Assembly: GCA_030725715.1 (NCBI GenBank)
Contig: JANRFG010000018.1
Location: 1-64,000 of the forward strand
Direction of reading: 5' to 3'
Length of the DNA stretch: 64,000 nucleotides
DNA from: Opitutales bacterium
GTDB lineage: Bacteria > Verrucomicrobiota > Verrucomicrobiia > Opitutales > UBA953
A program made the position numbers and the translations under genes. The notes beneath the pieces were generated by a model. It did not search any database. It worked only from the letters and a program-made list of their open reading frames with translations, and was not told the origin of the DNA. This document shows, one piece after another, positions 24,004 to 33,278 of the stretch; position 1 is the first letter of the stretch, and each line of letters opens with the position of its first letter.

Positions 24004-25449
24004 ATGGTCCCGTTCAAAGGATACGGCCGGCTGACCCGCAGCACGACGCTCGCGCTGGCGGCCGCGGCCTTCGTCCTCGGGGCGGAGGCCGCGGGACTCG
24101 TCCCGCCGGACCTGACGTTGGCCATCGCCGTCGGGTGCAAGGTCTACGTGCTGCTGCGCGTCCTACGCGCCCGCATCTCGCCGGCCTACCTCCTCCTCTG
24201 GGGTCCGCTCGCCTGGTTCTTCCCCGTGCCCACGGCGCTGGTACTCTTCGTCTTCGGCGGGCGCAAGCACGTCGCTCTCGCCGCCGCCAAGAAGGAGGTC
24301 AACCGCGTGGCCTGGCGCCTGTGCGACGCGCCCGATTTCGGGGGTAACCGTTGCCGCCTGCTCGGCGACCGCCATGGCCGCGACACGCTCGAAGCCCTGC
24401 GCGCGCAGATCCGCGGAGCGAAACGCCGCATCAGCATCGCGACCTACATCCTGAGCGACGACGCCGTCGGCCGCGAACTGATCCGGCTCCTCGCCGAACG
24501 CGCGCGGGCGGGCGTCGAGGTGCGGCTCCTGGTGGACGCCATCGGCAGCTTCGGCATCCCGCTCCGCCTCTGCCGCCCGCTCCGCCGGGCCGGCGGCGAG
24601 ATCGCCCGCTTCAACCCTGCCCTCCCCATGCGCGGCAAAGGTTCGGCCAACTGGCGCAACCACCGGAAGATCGCCGTGTTCGACGGCCAGGCGGCCATCA
24701 TCGGCGGCCAGAACCTCGGCCTGCGCTACATGGGCGAGACGCCCTCCAATCGCCGGTTCCGCGACTGCTCCTTCCTCATCGAAGGCCCGACCGCCGCGGC
24801 CCTCGAGAGCGTCTTCATCGCCGACTGGTGCCAGGCCACCGACGAGAATCCGATGAAGTTCGCCCCGGCTTTACGCGAACGTTCACCGCACATCGGCCCG
24901 GCGCGCGTGGAGGTCATCGCCTCCGGCCCCGATTGCGAAGAAGACCCGCTCTGGGACGCCTATGTGAAGCTTTTCTCCGAGTGCCGGGAATCGATCACGG
25001 TCGTCACGCCCTATTTCATCCCGGACCAGACCTTGTTCACCTTGCTGGCGACCGCGGCCCGCGCCGGCCGCCACGTGAAGATCATGGTCCCGCGGCGCTC
25101 CGACCACCGGCTCCTCGATTTCGCCCGCCGCTGGTACCTGCGCAAACTGAAGGAGGCCGGCGCCGAGATCCTGTTCTTCAAACCTGACGTCCTGCACGCC
25201 AAGCTCGTGCTGGTCGACGGCGAGCATCTCGTGATCGGCTCGGCCAACCTCGACATGCGCTCGCTGTTCCTGAACTACGAGGTCGGCGCGGTCGTGCGCG
25301 ACGCGGCGATGGTCGCGGAGGTAGGCACGCTCATCGCCGGCTGGGAAAAGGAGTCGACGCGCTACACCGAGGACCTCTTCCGGCGCAGCCGGACATGGCT
25401 CGGCCGGACCGTCGAGAACATCTCGCACGTGATCGCGCCGCTGCTCTGA
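24004..25449 (+). CDS. Cardiolipin synthase / phospholipase-D family protein
   Basis: 481 residues with two N-terminal membrane segments (about 15-32 and 37-80) and two HKD motifs: NHRKIAVFDGQAAIIGGQN near 220 and HAKLVLVDGEHLVIGSANLD near 400. This is the bacterial cardiolipin synthase arrangement, which joins two phosphatidylglycerols at the inner membrane. Normal length for Cls. It runs to 25449, one base before the convergent metX. Confidence 0.9.
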   Translation: MVPFKGYGRLTRSTTLALAAAAFVLGAEAAGLVPPDLTLAIAVGCKVYVLLRVLRARISPAYLLLWGPLAWFFPVPTALVLFVFGGRKHVALAAAKKEVNRVAWRLCDAPDFGGNRCRLLGDRHGRDTLEALRAQIRGAKRRISIATYILSDDAVGRELIRLLAERARAGVEVRLLVDAIGSFGIPLRLCRPLRRAGGEIARFNPALPMRGKGSANWRNHRKIAVFDGQAAIIGGQNLGLRYMGETPSNRRFRDCSFLIEGPTAAALESVFIADWCQATDENPMKFAPALRERSPHIGPARVEVIASGPDCEEDPLWDAYVKLFSECRESITVVTPYFIPDQTLFTLLATAARAGRHVKIMVPRRSDHRLLDFARRWYLRKLKEAGAEILFFKPDVLHAKLVLVDGEHLVIGSANLDMRSLFLNYEVGAVVRDAAMVAEVGTLIAGWEKESTRYTEDLFRRSRTWLGRTVENISHVIAPLL

Positions 25450-26574
25450 TCAGCCCAGGAAGGCGTGCAGACGGACCGCGAGCCCGGTGTCGGGCAGCAG
25501 GAAACCGTCATGGCCCGCGTCCGTCACCACCTCATGGTAGGCGGCGTTGACGCCGACCGCCGTGGCGGCGGCCAGAAGCATGCGCAGCTCGCTGGTCGGA
25601 TAGAGCCAGTCGCTCGAGAAACCGATGGCGAGCACCTCCGGGCTGTCGGGGGCGAAGAGCTTGCCGGCGGCGGCGCGCGCGGTCAGGTCGAAGCGGTCCA
25701 CGGCGCGGGTGATGCGCAACCAGCTGTTGGCGTCGAAGCGACGGACGAAGGACGCCCCTTGGTGCTCGAGGTAGCTTTCGACCTGCCAATGCACGGGGTC
25801 GCCCGAGGCGGCGCCGGGCACCTTGGCGCGGCCGAACTTCTGCTCGAACGAGGCGGGCGAAAGATAGCTGATGTGCGCGAGCATGCGGCCCACGGCCAGG
25901 CCCGAGTCGGGTCCCTCGCCGGGCGCGTAATGTCCGCCGCGGAAATGGGGGTCACGTTCGACGCAGGCGCGGGAAACGGCGTTGAGGGCGATCGCCATCG
26001 GCGACTGGCTCAGGCCGGCGGCGAGCACGGCGATACGGCCGACCTCCGTGGGATGATCGGCGCACCAGAGAAGGGCCTGCATCCCGCCCATCGAGCCGCC
26101 GACGACGGCATGGAGGCGGGGGATGCCCAGATGGCGGACCAAGAGGCGCTGGGCCCGGACGATGTCACCCAGGGTGATCTCCGGGAAGAAGCCGCCGTAC
26201 GGACGTCCCGTGCGGGGATCGGTCGAAAGCGGGCCGGTCGAGCCTTGGCAGCCCCCGAGGCAGTTCACGCCGATGACGAAGAAGCGGTCGGTGTCGATGG
26301 CCTTGCCCGGACCGACGAAACAATCCCACCAGCCCGGCTTGCGGTCGGACGGCGCGTAGCGGCCGGCGACGTGGTGGTCGCCGCTGAGGGCGTGCGGGAC
26401 GAGGATCGCGTTGGACTTGTCCGGCAGCAGCGTGCCGTAGGTCTCGTAGCGCAAGGTCAGCCCGGGCAGTTCGCCGCCGAGCTCCAGCGGGAACGGATCC
26501 GCGGACACGAAATCCTGCCAGGCTACCGGGCAGAGTTCGCGGAGTGGGGTCGGTTGGGCCGGACAGTCGGACAT
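25450..26574 (-). CDS. metX: Homoserine O-acyltransferase (MetX)
   Basis: 374 residues, an alpha/beta-hydrolase fold enzyme that acylates homoserine in methionine synthesis. GGSMGGMQAL near 150 holds the nucleophilic serine, SSDWLYP near 315 the aspartate, and DAGHDGFL near 348 the histidine. HALSGDHHVAGRY and GCQGSTGPLS are also family blocks. Whether acetyl- or succinyl-CoA is used cannot be told from these motifs; acetyl is usual for MetX. The stop abuts the end of the convergent cardiolipin synthase gene. It is divergent from the fur-type gene. Confidence 0.9.
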   Translation of the reverse strand: MSDCPAQPTPLRELCPVAWQDFVSADPFPLELGGELPGLTLRYETYGTLLPDKSNAILVPHALSGDHHVAGRYAPSDRKPGWWDCFVGPGKAIDTDRFFVIGVNCLGGCQGSTGPLSTDPRTGRPYGGFFPEITLGDIVRAQRLLVRHLGIPRLHAVVGGSMGGMQALLWCADHPTEVGRIAVLAAGLSQSPMAIALNAVSRACVERDPHFRGGHYAPGEGPDSGLAVGRMLAHISYLSPASFEQKFGRAKVPGAASGDPVHWQVESYLEHQGASFVRRFDANSWLRITRAVDRFDLTARAAAGKLFAPDSPEVLAIGFSSDWLYPTSELRMLLAAATAVGVNAAYHEVVTDAGHDGFLLPDTGLAVRLHAFLG

Positions 26575-26626
26575 GGACGTATCCAGCCAAGCCAGACCCG
26601 GGCGGGAGGCAAGTGGCCATTCGTTG

Positions 26627-26655
26627 TTGCCTCGTCATAAACGAACCCAAACCAT
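26627..26655 (+). promoter_or_regulatory. Putative Fur-type gene promoter, leaderless type
   Basis: TTGCCT at 26627-26632, 17 bases, AACCAT at 26650-26655, then seven bases to the ATG at 26663. Confidence 0.4.
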
Positions 26656-26662
26656 CGCAGCC

Positions 26663-27139
26663 ATGTCCCCCGGCCACCGCCACGACGAAGATTGCTGCGG
26701 GGCGGGCTCCGGCGACCGCGTCGAGACCGCCCTCCTGCGGATGAAGGAGAAGGCCATGCGGATCACCTCGCCCCGCCTCACGATGCTGCGGATCCTCGCG
26801 GCCGCGAAGCACCCGCTCAGCGCCGAGCAGATCCACGAAGCCGCGGGCGACGACAAGCTCGACCTCGTGACGGTCTACCGCAGCCTCGTCGCCATGGACG
26901 ACGCCGGCATCGTCCAACGCCACCCCCTCGAGCGGGGTCGCAGCCTCTACGCCCTGGTCACCCCCGGACACCACCACCATCACGTCATCTGCCGCCGTTG
27001 CGGACGCATCGAACGCCTGCCCGGCTGCGATTCGTCGCGCCTCGAGGCGGCCGCCAAGGCCAAGGGCTTCGGCGAGCTGACGCACGTGATGGAAGTCTAC
27101 GGCATCTGCCCCGGCTGCGCCGCCTCTTCCCATGCCTGA
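26663..27139 (+). CDS. Fur-family metal-dependent transcriptional repressor
   Basis: 158 residues from ATG 26663. A winged-helix N-terminus (TSPRLTMLRILAAAKHPLSAEQI, then DKLDLVTVYRSLVAMDDAGIVQRH) is followed by the metal-binding dimerisation half: GHHHHHVICRRCG (residues about 96-108), and a second CPGC pair near the C-terminus. Five consecutive histidines fit Fur, Zur or PerR; Zur-like is plausible but not proved. An early HRHDEDCC stretch adds more possible ligands. Its stop overlaps the next gene by eight bases, so the regulator and the MurU-AmgK fusion are coupled. Upstream is divergent metX. Confidence 0.88.
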   Translation: MSPGHRHDEDCCGAGSGDRVETALLRMKEKAMRITSPRLTMLRILAAAKHPLSAEQIHEAAGDDKLDLVTVYRSLVAMDDAGIVQRHPLERGRSLYALVTPGHHHHHVICRRCGRIERLPGCDSSRLEAAAKAKGFGELTHVMEVYGICPGCAASSHA

Positions 27140-28823
27140 ATTCCCCCGCACCGCCTTCCTCCTCGGAGCCGGCCTCGGCACGCGTCTGCGTCCGCTCACC
27201 GAAAACTGCCCGAAGCCGCTGCTCCCGATCGCCGGCCGTCCCATGGTCCTCCAGGCGATGGAGAAGCTCCGTGCCGCCGGTACGCGTCGTTTCCTCATCA
27301 ACACGCATCACTGCCCCGAAGCCTGGACGCTCGCCTTCCCGGACGGCCGTTTCGGCGACGCCGAGGTGAAGCTCGTCCATGAGCCCGTCCTGCTCGAGAC
27401 CGGCGGCGGCCTCGCCAACATCGCCGGCCTGCTCGGACCGGACGACCTGGACCTCGTCGTCTGGAACGGCGACATCCTCTCCGGTTGCGACATCACCGCG
27501 GCCGTCGCGCATCATCGCGCCAACGGCGGCGAAGCCACGCTGGTGGTCCGCGAAGAAGGCCCGAACCGTAACGTCCGGGTCACCGACGAAGGCGCCGTGA
27601 CGGACCTGCGCGACCGCCTCGGCCAGCAGGATCCGGCCTACCAATACGCCGGCATCTGCGTCGTCACGAAGGCCTTCGCCCAAGGCGTGCCCGCGACGAT
27701 CGAATCGCTGGTCGAACACTTCCTCCGCCGCACGCAGGCCCAGCCTGGCAGCATCCAAGGTTTCCTCGACAGTTCCGCGACCTGGCATGACCTCGGCACC
27801 ATCGAAGAATACCAGGCCGTGAAGGCCCGGCAGGAAAAGCCGGTCCGCGGCGCCATCACGCCGGCCGATGCGGCCCAGGCGCACGGCTACGAACTCGCCG
27901 CCGGCGGCGAAGTCCTCAAGGGCGGCTCCGGCCGCAAGTTCCATCGCCTGCGCAAGCCGACCGGCGAGACCGCGGTGCTCTGCGTCTACGACGATTCCCG
28001 CCCCGAGAACGCGCTTTACGGCGACATCGCCGGCGTGCTGCGCGACCAGATCGGCGCGCAGGTCCCGCAGGTGCTGGCGGCGGACAAAGACGCGGGCGTG
28101 CTCGTGCTGGAAGACCTCGGCGACACCGACCTCTGGTCGCTCGCCCAAGGCCCCGAGTTCCCGTGGGCGCCCTTCGCCTCCGCGCTCGAACAGGTCGCCG
28201 CCATCCATCGGCACGGCGTCGACGCCTTCGCCGCCGCGGGCGTGCCGCTCATGGAGGCCTTCGGTCCGAACCTCTACCAGTGGGAGCGCCAATACTTCCA
28301 GGACAACGTGCTCGGCGGCCGCAGGCCGGACCGCGCCGTGACCGACGAGATGGCATCGCTCGCCAAGGAGCTCATGGGCCAGCCGGTCGTCACGATCCAC
28401 CGCGACTTCCAATCCCAGAACATCATGGTGCGCGACGGCGGCGCCTGGCTCGTCGACCTCCAGGGCCTGCGGCACGGCTGCATGTTCTACGACTACGCCG
28501 CGCTCGCCTTCGACCCGTACCTCAAGCGCGCGGACATGGACCTCTGGCGCATCGAGATCGAGGACCACGCGCGCGAAGTCTCCGGCTGGAAGGGTTCCAG
28601 CGACGAGTTCTCGCACCTCTTCCATGTCGCCGCGACGCAGCGCCTCCTGCAGGCCTGCGGCGCCTACGGTTTCCTCGGCCACAAGAAGGGCCGCGCGGAA
28701 TACCTCGCGCACCTGCCGCAAGGCCTGCGCAACCTGACGATCGCCGCCTCCCTCTGCGGGAAGCGACGCATCGCCAGGCTGGCGGAAGAACTCGCGGGCG
28801 CCCCGACGAAGGTCAGCCGTTGA
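27132..28823 (+). CDS. MurU-AmgK fusion: nucleotidyltransferase plus sugar kinase
   Basis: 563 residues with two domains. Residues 1-235 are a MurU-type nucleotidyltransferase: [13 protein letters not shown] at 11-23, [12 protein letters not shown] at 26-37, and [12 protein letters not shown] near 90. Residues about 250-563 are an aminoglycoside-phosphotransferase-type kinase with HRDFQSQN at 423-430 and [10 protein letters not shown] near 440-449, as in AmgK. In pseudomonads AmgK phosphorylates MurNAc or GlcNAc and MurU then forms UDP-MurNAc in a peptidoglycan recycling route; here both steps are on one chain. The activity is inferred. It overlaps the Fur-type gene by eight bases and ends 11 bases inside convergent glyQS. 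Confidence 0.82.
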   Translation: MPEFPRTAFLLGAGLGTRLRPLTENCPKPLLPIAGRPMVLQAMEKLRAAGTRRFLINTHHCPEAWTLAFPDGRFGDAEVKLVHEPVLLETGGGLANIAGLLGPDDLDLVVWNGDILSGCDITAAVAHHRANGGEATLVVREEGPNRNVRVTDEGAVTDLRDRLGQQDPAYQYAGICVVTKAFAQGVPATIESLVEHFLRRTQAQPGSIQGFLDSSATWHDLGTIEEYQAVKARQEKPVRGAITPADAAQAHGYELAAGGEVLKGGSGRKFHRLRKPTGETAVLCVYDDSRPENALYGDIAGVLRDQIGAQVPQVLAADKDAGVLVLEDLGDTDLWSLAQGPEFPWAPFASALEQVAAIHRHGVDAFAAAGVPLMEAFGPNLYQWERQYFQDNVLGGRRPDRAVTDEMASLAKELMGQPVVTIHRDFQSQNIMVRDGGAWLVDLQGLRHGCMFYDYAALAFDPYLKRADMDLWRIEIEDHAREVSGWKGSSDEFSHLFHVAATQRLLQACGAYGFLGHKKGRAEYLAHLPQGLRNLTIAASLCGKRRIARLAEELAGAPTKVSR

Positions 28824-30315
28824 CCTTGTCGTCGAGGAAGCGGACGACCTCGTCTTCGGTCATGCGCACCTGCTCCAGCGTGTCGCGGTCGCGGACCGTG
28901 ACGCCGGCGCCCTTCTCGATCGTGTCGAAGTCGATGGTGATGCCGTAAGGCGTGCCGATCTCGTCCTGGCGGCGGTAGCGGCGGCCGATGGCGCCGGCGG
29001 CGTCGTAGAAGACGTTGTGACGCTTCTTCAGACGGCGGTAGAGGGCCTCGGCGCGCTCGACGAGCTCGGGCTTGTTCTTCACCAGCGGGAAGATCGCGGC
29101 CTTGAACGGGGCGACGCGGGCCGGGAGGCGGAGCACGACGCGCTTCTCGCCCTCGACCTCGTCCTCATGATAGGCCGTGGTGAGGAGAGCCAGGAAGACG
29201 CGGTCGACGCCGACGGAGGGCTCGATCACGTGCGGGATGTAGCGGGCCTTGGCGGCCTCGTCGAACCAGTCGAGCTTCTGGCCCGAGACCTCGCTGTGCT
29301 GGGTCAGGTCGAAGTCGCCGCGGGCGGCGACGCCCTGGAGTTCCTGCACGCCGAAGGGGAATTCGAACATGATGTCCGTGGTGCCCTTCGAATAGTGGGC
29401 GAGCTTCTCGGTCGGGTGCGGGTAGAGCGAGAGCTTCGCGCGCGGGATGCCGATGGACTCGAACCAGGCCAGGCAGCCTTCGATCCAATCCTTATGGGCG
29501 GTCGACCAGTCCGCGGACGGCGAGATGAAATACTCGATCTCCATCTGCTCGAACTCGCGGGAGCGGAAGATGAAGTTGCGGGGATTGATCTCATTGCGGA
29601 ACGCCTTGCCGATCTGGGCGATGCCGAAGGGCAGCTTCACGCGGCCCGTGTCGACGACGTTCTTGAAGTTGATGAAGATGCCCTGCGCGGTCTCCGGACG
29701 GAGGTAGGCGGTGGCCGACGCGTCCTGCATGGCTCCGACGTACGTCTGGAACATCATGTTGAACGAGCGGGGCGGCGTGAGCGAACCCGGCTTGCCCGTG
29801 GCGGGCGAAGGGACGAGCGCATGCTCCTCGGGGCTGGCTTCGGTGTAGTCCTTGAGCACGACCGGCTCGAGCGCGCCCTGCTTGGCGAGTTTGCGCTTCA
29901 TCTCTTTGGCCATCTCGTCGGCCTTGGCCTGCATGCCGTCGTCCTCGAGGACGGAGACGTAGCCGATCGTCTCGCCGGCGACGCGCACCGGGGCGAAGAA
30001 GAGCTGGTCGGCGCGGTAGCGCATCTTGGACTCCTTGCAGTCCACGAGCGGGTCGGTGAAATTGTCGATGTGACCCGAAGCCTTCCAGGTGGTCGGGTGG
30101 TGGATGATCGAGGAATCGAGGCCGACGATGTCGTCGCGGCGGTGCACGAAATCCTGCCACCAGGCCTGCTTGATGTTGTTCTTCAGCTCGACGCCGAGGG
30201 GGCCGTAGTCGAAGAAGCCGTTGAAGCCGCCGTAGATGTCGGAGGAGGGGAAGACGAACCCGCGGCGTTTGCACAGGTTGATGATGGATTCCATCTTGTC
30301 GGTCGGGTCGGCCAT
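28813..30315 (-). CDS. glyQS: Glycine-tRNA ligase (dimeric class II type)
   Basis: 500 residues from ATG 30315. This is the eukaryote/archaea-like homodimeric glycyl-tRNA synthetase, not the E. coli GlyQ-GlyS form. N-terminal [30 protein letters not shown], a motif 2 region [27 protein letters not shown], and motif 3 with [14 protein letters not shown] are visible, with the anticodon-binding domain after about 400. It ends 11 bases inside the convergent murU-amgK gene. It is preceded on the minus strand by mlaD-like gene DNA with a short gap. Confidence 0.96.
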   Translation of the reverse strand: MADPTDKMESIINLCKRRGFVFPSSDIYGGFNGFFDYGPLGVELKNNIKQAWWQDFVHRRDDIVGLDSSIIHHPTTWKASGHIDNFTDPLVDCKESKMRYRADQLFFAPVRVAGETIGYVSVLEDDGMQAKADEMAKEMKRKLAKQGALEPVVLKDYTEASPEEHALVPSPATGKPGSLTPPRSFNMMFQTYVGAMQDASATAYLRPETAQGIFINFKNVVDTGRVKLPFGIAQIGKAFRNEINPRNFIFRSREFEQMEIEYFISPSADWSTAHKDWIEGCLAWFESIGIPRAKLSLYPHPTEKLAHYSKGTTDIMFEFPFGVQELQGVAARGDFDLTQHSEVSGQKLDWFDEAAKARYIPHVIEPSVGVDRVFLALLTTAYHEDEVEGEKRVVLRLPARVAPFKAAIFPLVKNKPELVERAEALYRRLKKRHNVFYDAAGAIGRRYRRQDEIGTPYGITIDFDTIEKGAGVTVRDRDTLEQVRMTEDEVVRFLDDKVNG

Positions 30316-30373
30316 GGCGGGTAAAAGCCCCTCACCTATCCCCGCTCCGGGGGTCCGCCGCAAGCCTGTTCCC

Positions 30374-31312
30374 TCAGCGGGGCTGGGGCTCGGTCGTCAG
30401 TCCGGCGGCCTTCTTCTTCCAGGTCCGGGCGCCCTCGGAGACCGCGCGGAGAACCCCCGAGACATCGCCGGCGGCGGCGGTCATGGCCGACTGCGAACCC
30501 TCGAGGGCCGCGCCGAAGGAAGCGAGGGCCGCGGCCGCATCGGCGAGGCGGACCTGGAGGAGGGCGAGCGTCTCGTCGTCGAGGCCGCGCTCCGCTTGTT
30601 CGACGACGGCGCGGAGCCGGCCCGAGGCTTCGGCGAAACGCCGGGCGCGTTCGCCCAGGGCGGCGGCGGAGGTGGCGTCGCGGACGGCGGCGGTGCGCGT
30701 GACGAGGTCGACGGAGAATCCAGCGGCGCGCGCCGGGTCGGCGGCGACCAGCCAGTGGTCGAGATCCCGGTCGAGTTCGGCGGCGAGGCCGACGAGGTCG
30801 GCCTGCGTCAGACGCTCGAGCTGGTCGACGAAACCTTCGAGGCGGCGTCCGAACGCATCACCGACCGGAGGGATCTCGTCGCGCCGCAGGACGGTCGTCG
30901 GCGGGGCCGCGGCGGCGTCCCAGACCAGTTCGACCTGCAGCAGACCGGAGGAGGGATTGACCGTGATCAGCCGGGCCCGCAGCCCCCGGGCGACCTCTTC
31001 GCCGAGCCGGTCGCCGCGGAGGCGGTCGGCGAAACCGCGGTCTTCCAGCGCGGCCGGGTCGAGGCTCAGGTTGACGAGCGGACGCAGGCGCCCGTCCACG
31101 TCGGCGTCGAGGCCGATGGAAGCGACCTGCCCGACCGCGACGCCTTGGACGCGCACCGGCGTGCCGGTGGAGATGCCTTCGACGGAGAACGGTGGGCGGA
31201 AGACGACGGTGACGAGCGGCGCGGACCACGCGCGCCACCAGGCGAAACCAGACCACAGGAGTCCCGCGACCAGCACGGCCAGCATCAAGCCGCCGAGCGC
31301 GCGGCGGCTCAT
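30374..31312 (-). CDS. Single MlaD/MCE-domain protein
   Basis: 312 residues from ATG 31312, which overlaps the pheA stop by four bases (ATGA). One N-terminal membrane helix (about 10-25) is followed by an MCE domain ([30 protein letters not shown] in pieces, residues about 35-110). The C-terminal two thirds is alanine- and arginine-rich, helical and probably coiled-coil. MCE proteins bind lipids between inner and outer membranes. It lacks neighbouring ABC-transporter or MlaE/MlaF genes, so it is an orphan here. It is translated with scpB and pheA. Confidence 0.8.
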   Translation of the reverse strand: MSRRALGGLMLAVLVAGLLWSGFAWWRAWSAPLVTVVFRPPFSVEGISTGTPVRVQGVAVGQVASIGLDADVDGRLRPLVNLSLDPAALEDRGFADRLRGDRLGEEVARGLRARLITVNPSSGLLQVELVWDAAAAPPTTVLRRDEIPPVGDAFGRRLEGFVDQLERLTQADLVGLAAELDRDLDHWLVAADPARAAGFSVDLVTRTAAVRDATSAAALGERARRFAEASGRLRAVVEQAERGLDDETLALLQVRLADAAAALASFGAALEGSQSAMTAAAGDVSGVLRAVSEGARTWKKKAAGLTTEPQPR

Positions 31313-32376
31313 CCGGCGGTCTGGGGGTAGCTGCCGAGCCATTTCACGACCTCGCAGCGAGGCTTCAGCTCGCCGATGGCCGCCTGCACCGCCGGCGTCT
31401 CCCAGTGACCCGGGAAGTCGATGAAGAACAGATACTCCCAGGCGCGCCGATGGCTCGGACGCGATTCGATGCGAATCAGGTTGATACCGCGGTCGGAGAA
31501 GGCCGCGAGCGCGCCTTGGAGGGCGCCCGGCTCATGCTTGAGCGTGAGGACGACGCTCGTGACCTCTTCGGGAGCGCCGACCGCGTTGGCGGCCTTGGCG
31601 ATGACGAAGAAGCGCGTGGCGTTGTCGCGGCGATCCTGGATGCCGCGGGCGAGGATGGGGACGCCGCGCGATTCGGCGGCCGTGGCGGACGCGACGGCGG
31701 CCTGGCCTTGCGGCGAGCGCGCGACGAGTTCGACGGCGGCCGCGGTGCTGTCGGTCTCGACGAGCGCGGCCGCGGTCAGATGACGGGACAGCCAGCCGCG
31801 GCACTGCGCGAGGGCGATGTCCTTGGAGAGCACCTTGGTGACCTGGTCGAGCGGGCCCTGACCTACGAGGCATTGCTCGACCGAAAGCGTGACCTGCGCG
31901 ACGACCTTCAGCTCAGACTCCGCGAGCAGGTCGAGCGAATGGCTGACGACGCCCTCGGTGGAATTCTCGACCGGGACGACGCCGTAGGAGGCCTCGCCGG
32001 ATTCGACGGCGGCGAAGACGTCGCCGATGGCGCGCAGAGGGAGCGAAGGCACGCTGGTGCCGAAGGCGCGGATCTGGGCCTGCTGGGTGAAGGAGCCTTC
32101 CGGTCCGAGGTAGGCGACCGGCTTGGCCATCTGGGCGCCGATGGAGAGCGAGATGATCTCGCGGTAGACGGCGCGGAGGCCGGAAGCAGGGATGGCGGGA
32201 GCGGCTTCGGTGATCGAGCGCAGCAGCTGCTCTTCGCGTTGCGGAGCGTAGACCGGCGCGCCGGACTTCAGCTTGGCTTCGCCGATGGCGCGGGCCACCT
32301 GCAGGCGTTCGCCGAGGAGGCGGAGGATCTCCCGGTCGATGCGGTCGACCTCGCGGCGATGGTCTTCGAGGCTCAT
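31309..32376 (-). CDS. pheA: Bifunctional chorismate mutase / prephenate dehydratase
   Basis: 355 residues from ATG 32376, a P-protein. The chorismate mutase domain covers about 1-85 (HRREVDRIDREILRLLGERL), the prephenate dehydratase about 95-275 (YLGPEGSFTQQAQ, then VPVENSTEGVV), and an ACT regulatory domain about 285-350 with GALQGALAAFSDRGINLIRIESRPS in parts. The ESRPS block is the usual phenylalanine-binding region, so feedback inhibition by Phe is likely. Start and stop overlap scpB and the MCE gene by four bases each. Confidence 0.95.
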   Translation of the reverse strand: MSLEDHRREVDRIDREILRLLGERLQVARAIGEAKLKSGAPVYAPQREEQLLRSITEAAPAIPASGLRAVYREIISLSIGAQMAKPVAYLGPEGSFTQQAQIRAFGTSVPSLPLRAIGDVFAAVESGEASYGVVPVENSTEGVVSHSLDLLAESELKVVAQVTLSVEQCLVGQGPLDQVTKVLSKDIALAQCRGWLSRHLTAAALVETDSTAAAVELVARSPQGQAAVASATAAESRGVPILARGIQDRRDNATRFFVIAKAANAVGAPEEVTSVVLTLKHEPGALQGALAAFSDRGINLIRIESRPSHRRAWEYLFFIDFPGHWETPAVQAAIGELKPRCEVVKWLGSYPQTAG

Positions 32377-33158
32377 GCGCCGGGGGTCTCGGGTTCGGGC
32401 GGCGGCTCGGTGGCGACCGCGGCGGCGGACTGGTCCTCGAGCGGCAGGCCGACCTCGGCGTCGCCGACTTCGACCGGCGTCGTGGCGCGCGTGATCCATT
32501 CCGAGATCTGCGCGGGGGAAAGCACGTCGGAGGCCGGCAGTTCGCCGAGCGAACGCAGACCGGTGAAATCGAGGAACTTGTCGGTCGTGCCGTACTGCAG
32601 CGGACGACCCGGCAGGTCGGCGCGGCCCGTGACGGCGACGAGTTCGAGCTCGAGCAGGCGGGTGAGCGCGCTGTCGACGGAGACGCCGCGGATGGCTTCC
32701 ATCTCGGAGCGGGTGACCGGCTGGCGGTAGGCGACGATGGAAAGCGTCTCGAGCGAGGCCGGGCTGAGGCGCTGCGGGCGGGGCTCGCCGCGGAGGAGGC
32801 GGACCCAGTCGGCGTAGGCCGGGGAGATCACGAGGCGGAAGCCCTCCGGCCCCTGCAGGATGCGGCAGGCGTCGTTGGCGTTGCGCATCTCGGCTTCGAG
32901 GGCGTCGACGGCTTCGCGGATCTGGGTCGCCGTCAGCAAGGTCGGCACCTGGTCGATGATATCCTGGATCACCTCCTGGACGGGCGGGCCGGCGGGCAGG
33001 ACGGTGGGCTCACCCGTGGCTTCCAGCAGGTCCGGCTGCTTCTCGGCGGCGGCCTGGGCATGGTAGCGCTGCACGACCTTCTGGATGTCCTTGATGGACA
33101 CCGACTCGGAGGTCGAGAACAGGAGCGCCTTGATGATTTTCTTGAGATTGAATTCCAC
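32373..33158 (-). CDS. scpB: Segregation and condensation protein B
   Basis: 261 residues, GTG start at 33158. The two winged-helix domains are visible: KKIIKALLFSTSESVSI near the start and SLETLSIVAYRQPVTRSEMEAIRGVSVDSALTRLLE in parts near 135-170. It works with ScpA and SMC in chromosome condensation. The N-terminal domain has an insert of about 45 residues (LLEATGEPTVLPAG region) and the C-terminus is a 40-residue acidic/proline tail; both are longer than typical ScpB. No scpA is seen nearby. A TTGTCA box and TAGATA on the minus strand at about 33264-33235 may be the promoter of this three-gene unit. Confidence 0.9.
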   Translation of the reverse strand: MEFNLKKIIKALLFSTSESVSIKDIQKVVQRYHAQAAAEKQPDLLEATGEPTVLPAGPPVQEVIQDIIDQVPTLLTATQIREAVDALEAEMRNANDACRILQGPEGFRLVISPAYADWVRLLRGEPRPQRLSPASLETLSIVAYRQPVTRSEMEAIRGVSVDSALTRLLELELVAVTGRADLPGRPLQYGTTDKFLDFTGLRSLGELPASDVLSPAQISEWITRATTPVEVGDAEVGLPLEDQSAAAVATEPPPEPETPGA

Positions 33159-33278
33159 GGGACGAAGGGGGTCTTAAATCGGATTGTAAGGGAGCGTAAG
33201 GGCGGTTCAGTGTCCGGCTCCCTGCCCTCTTATCTAGGGGGCGACCATCCCCTGACAACCGCAGACTTTTCACATCCC

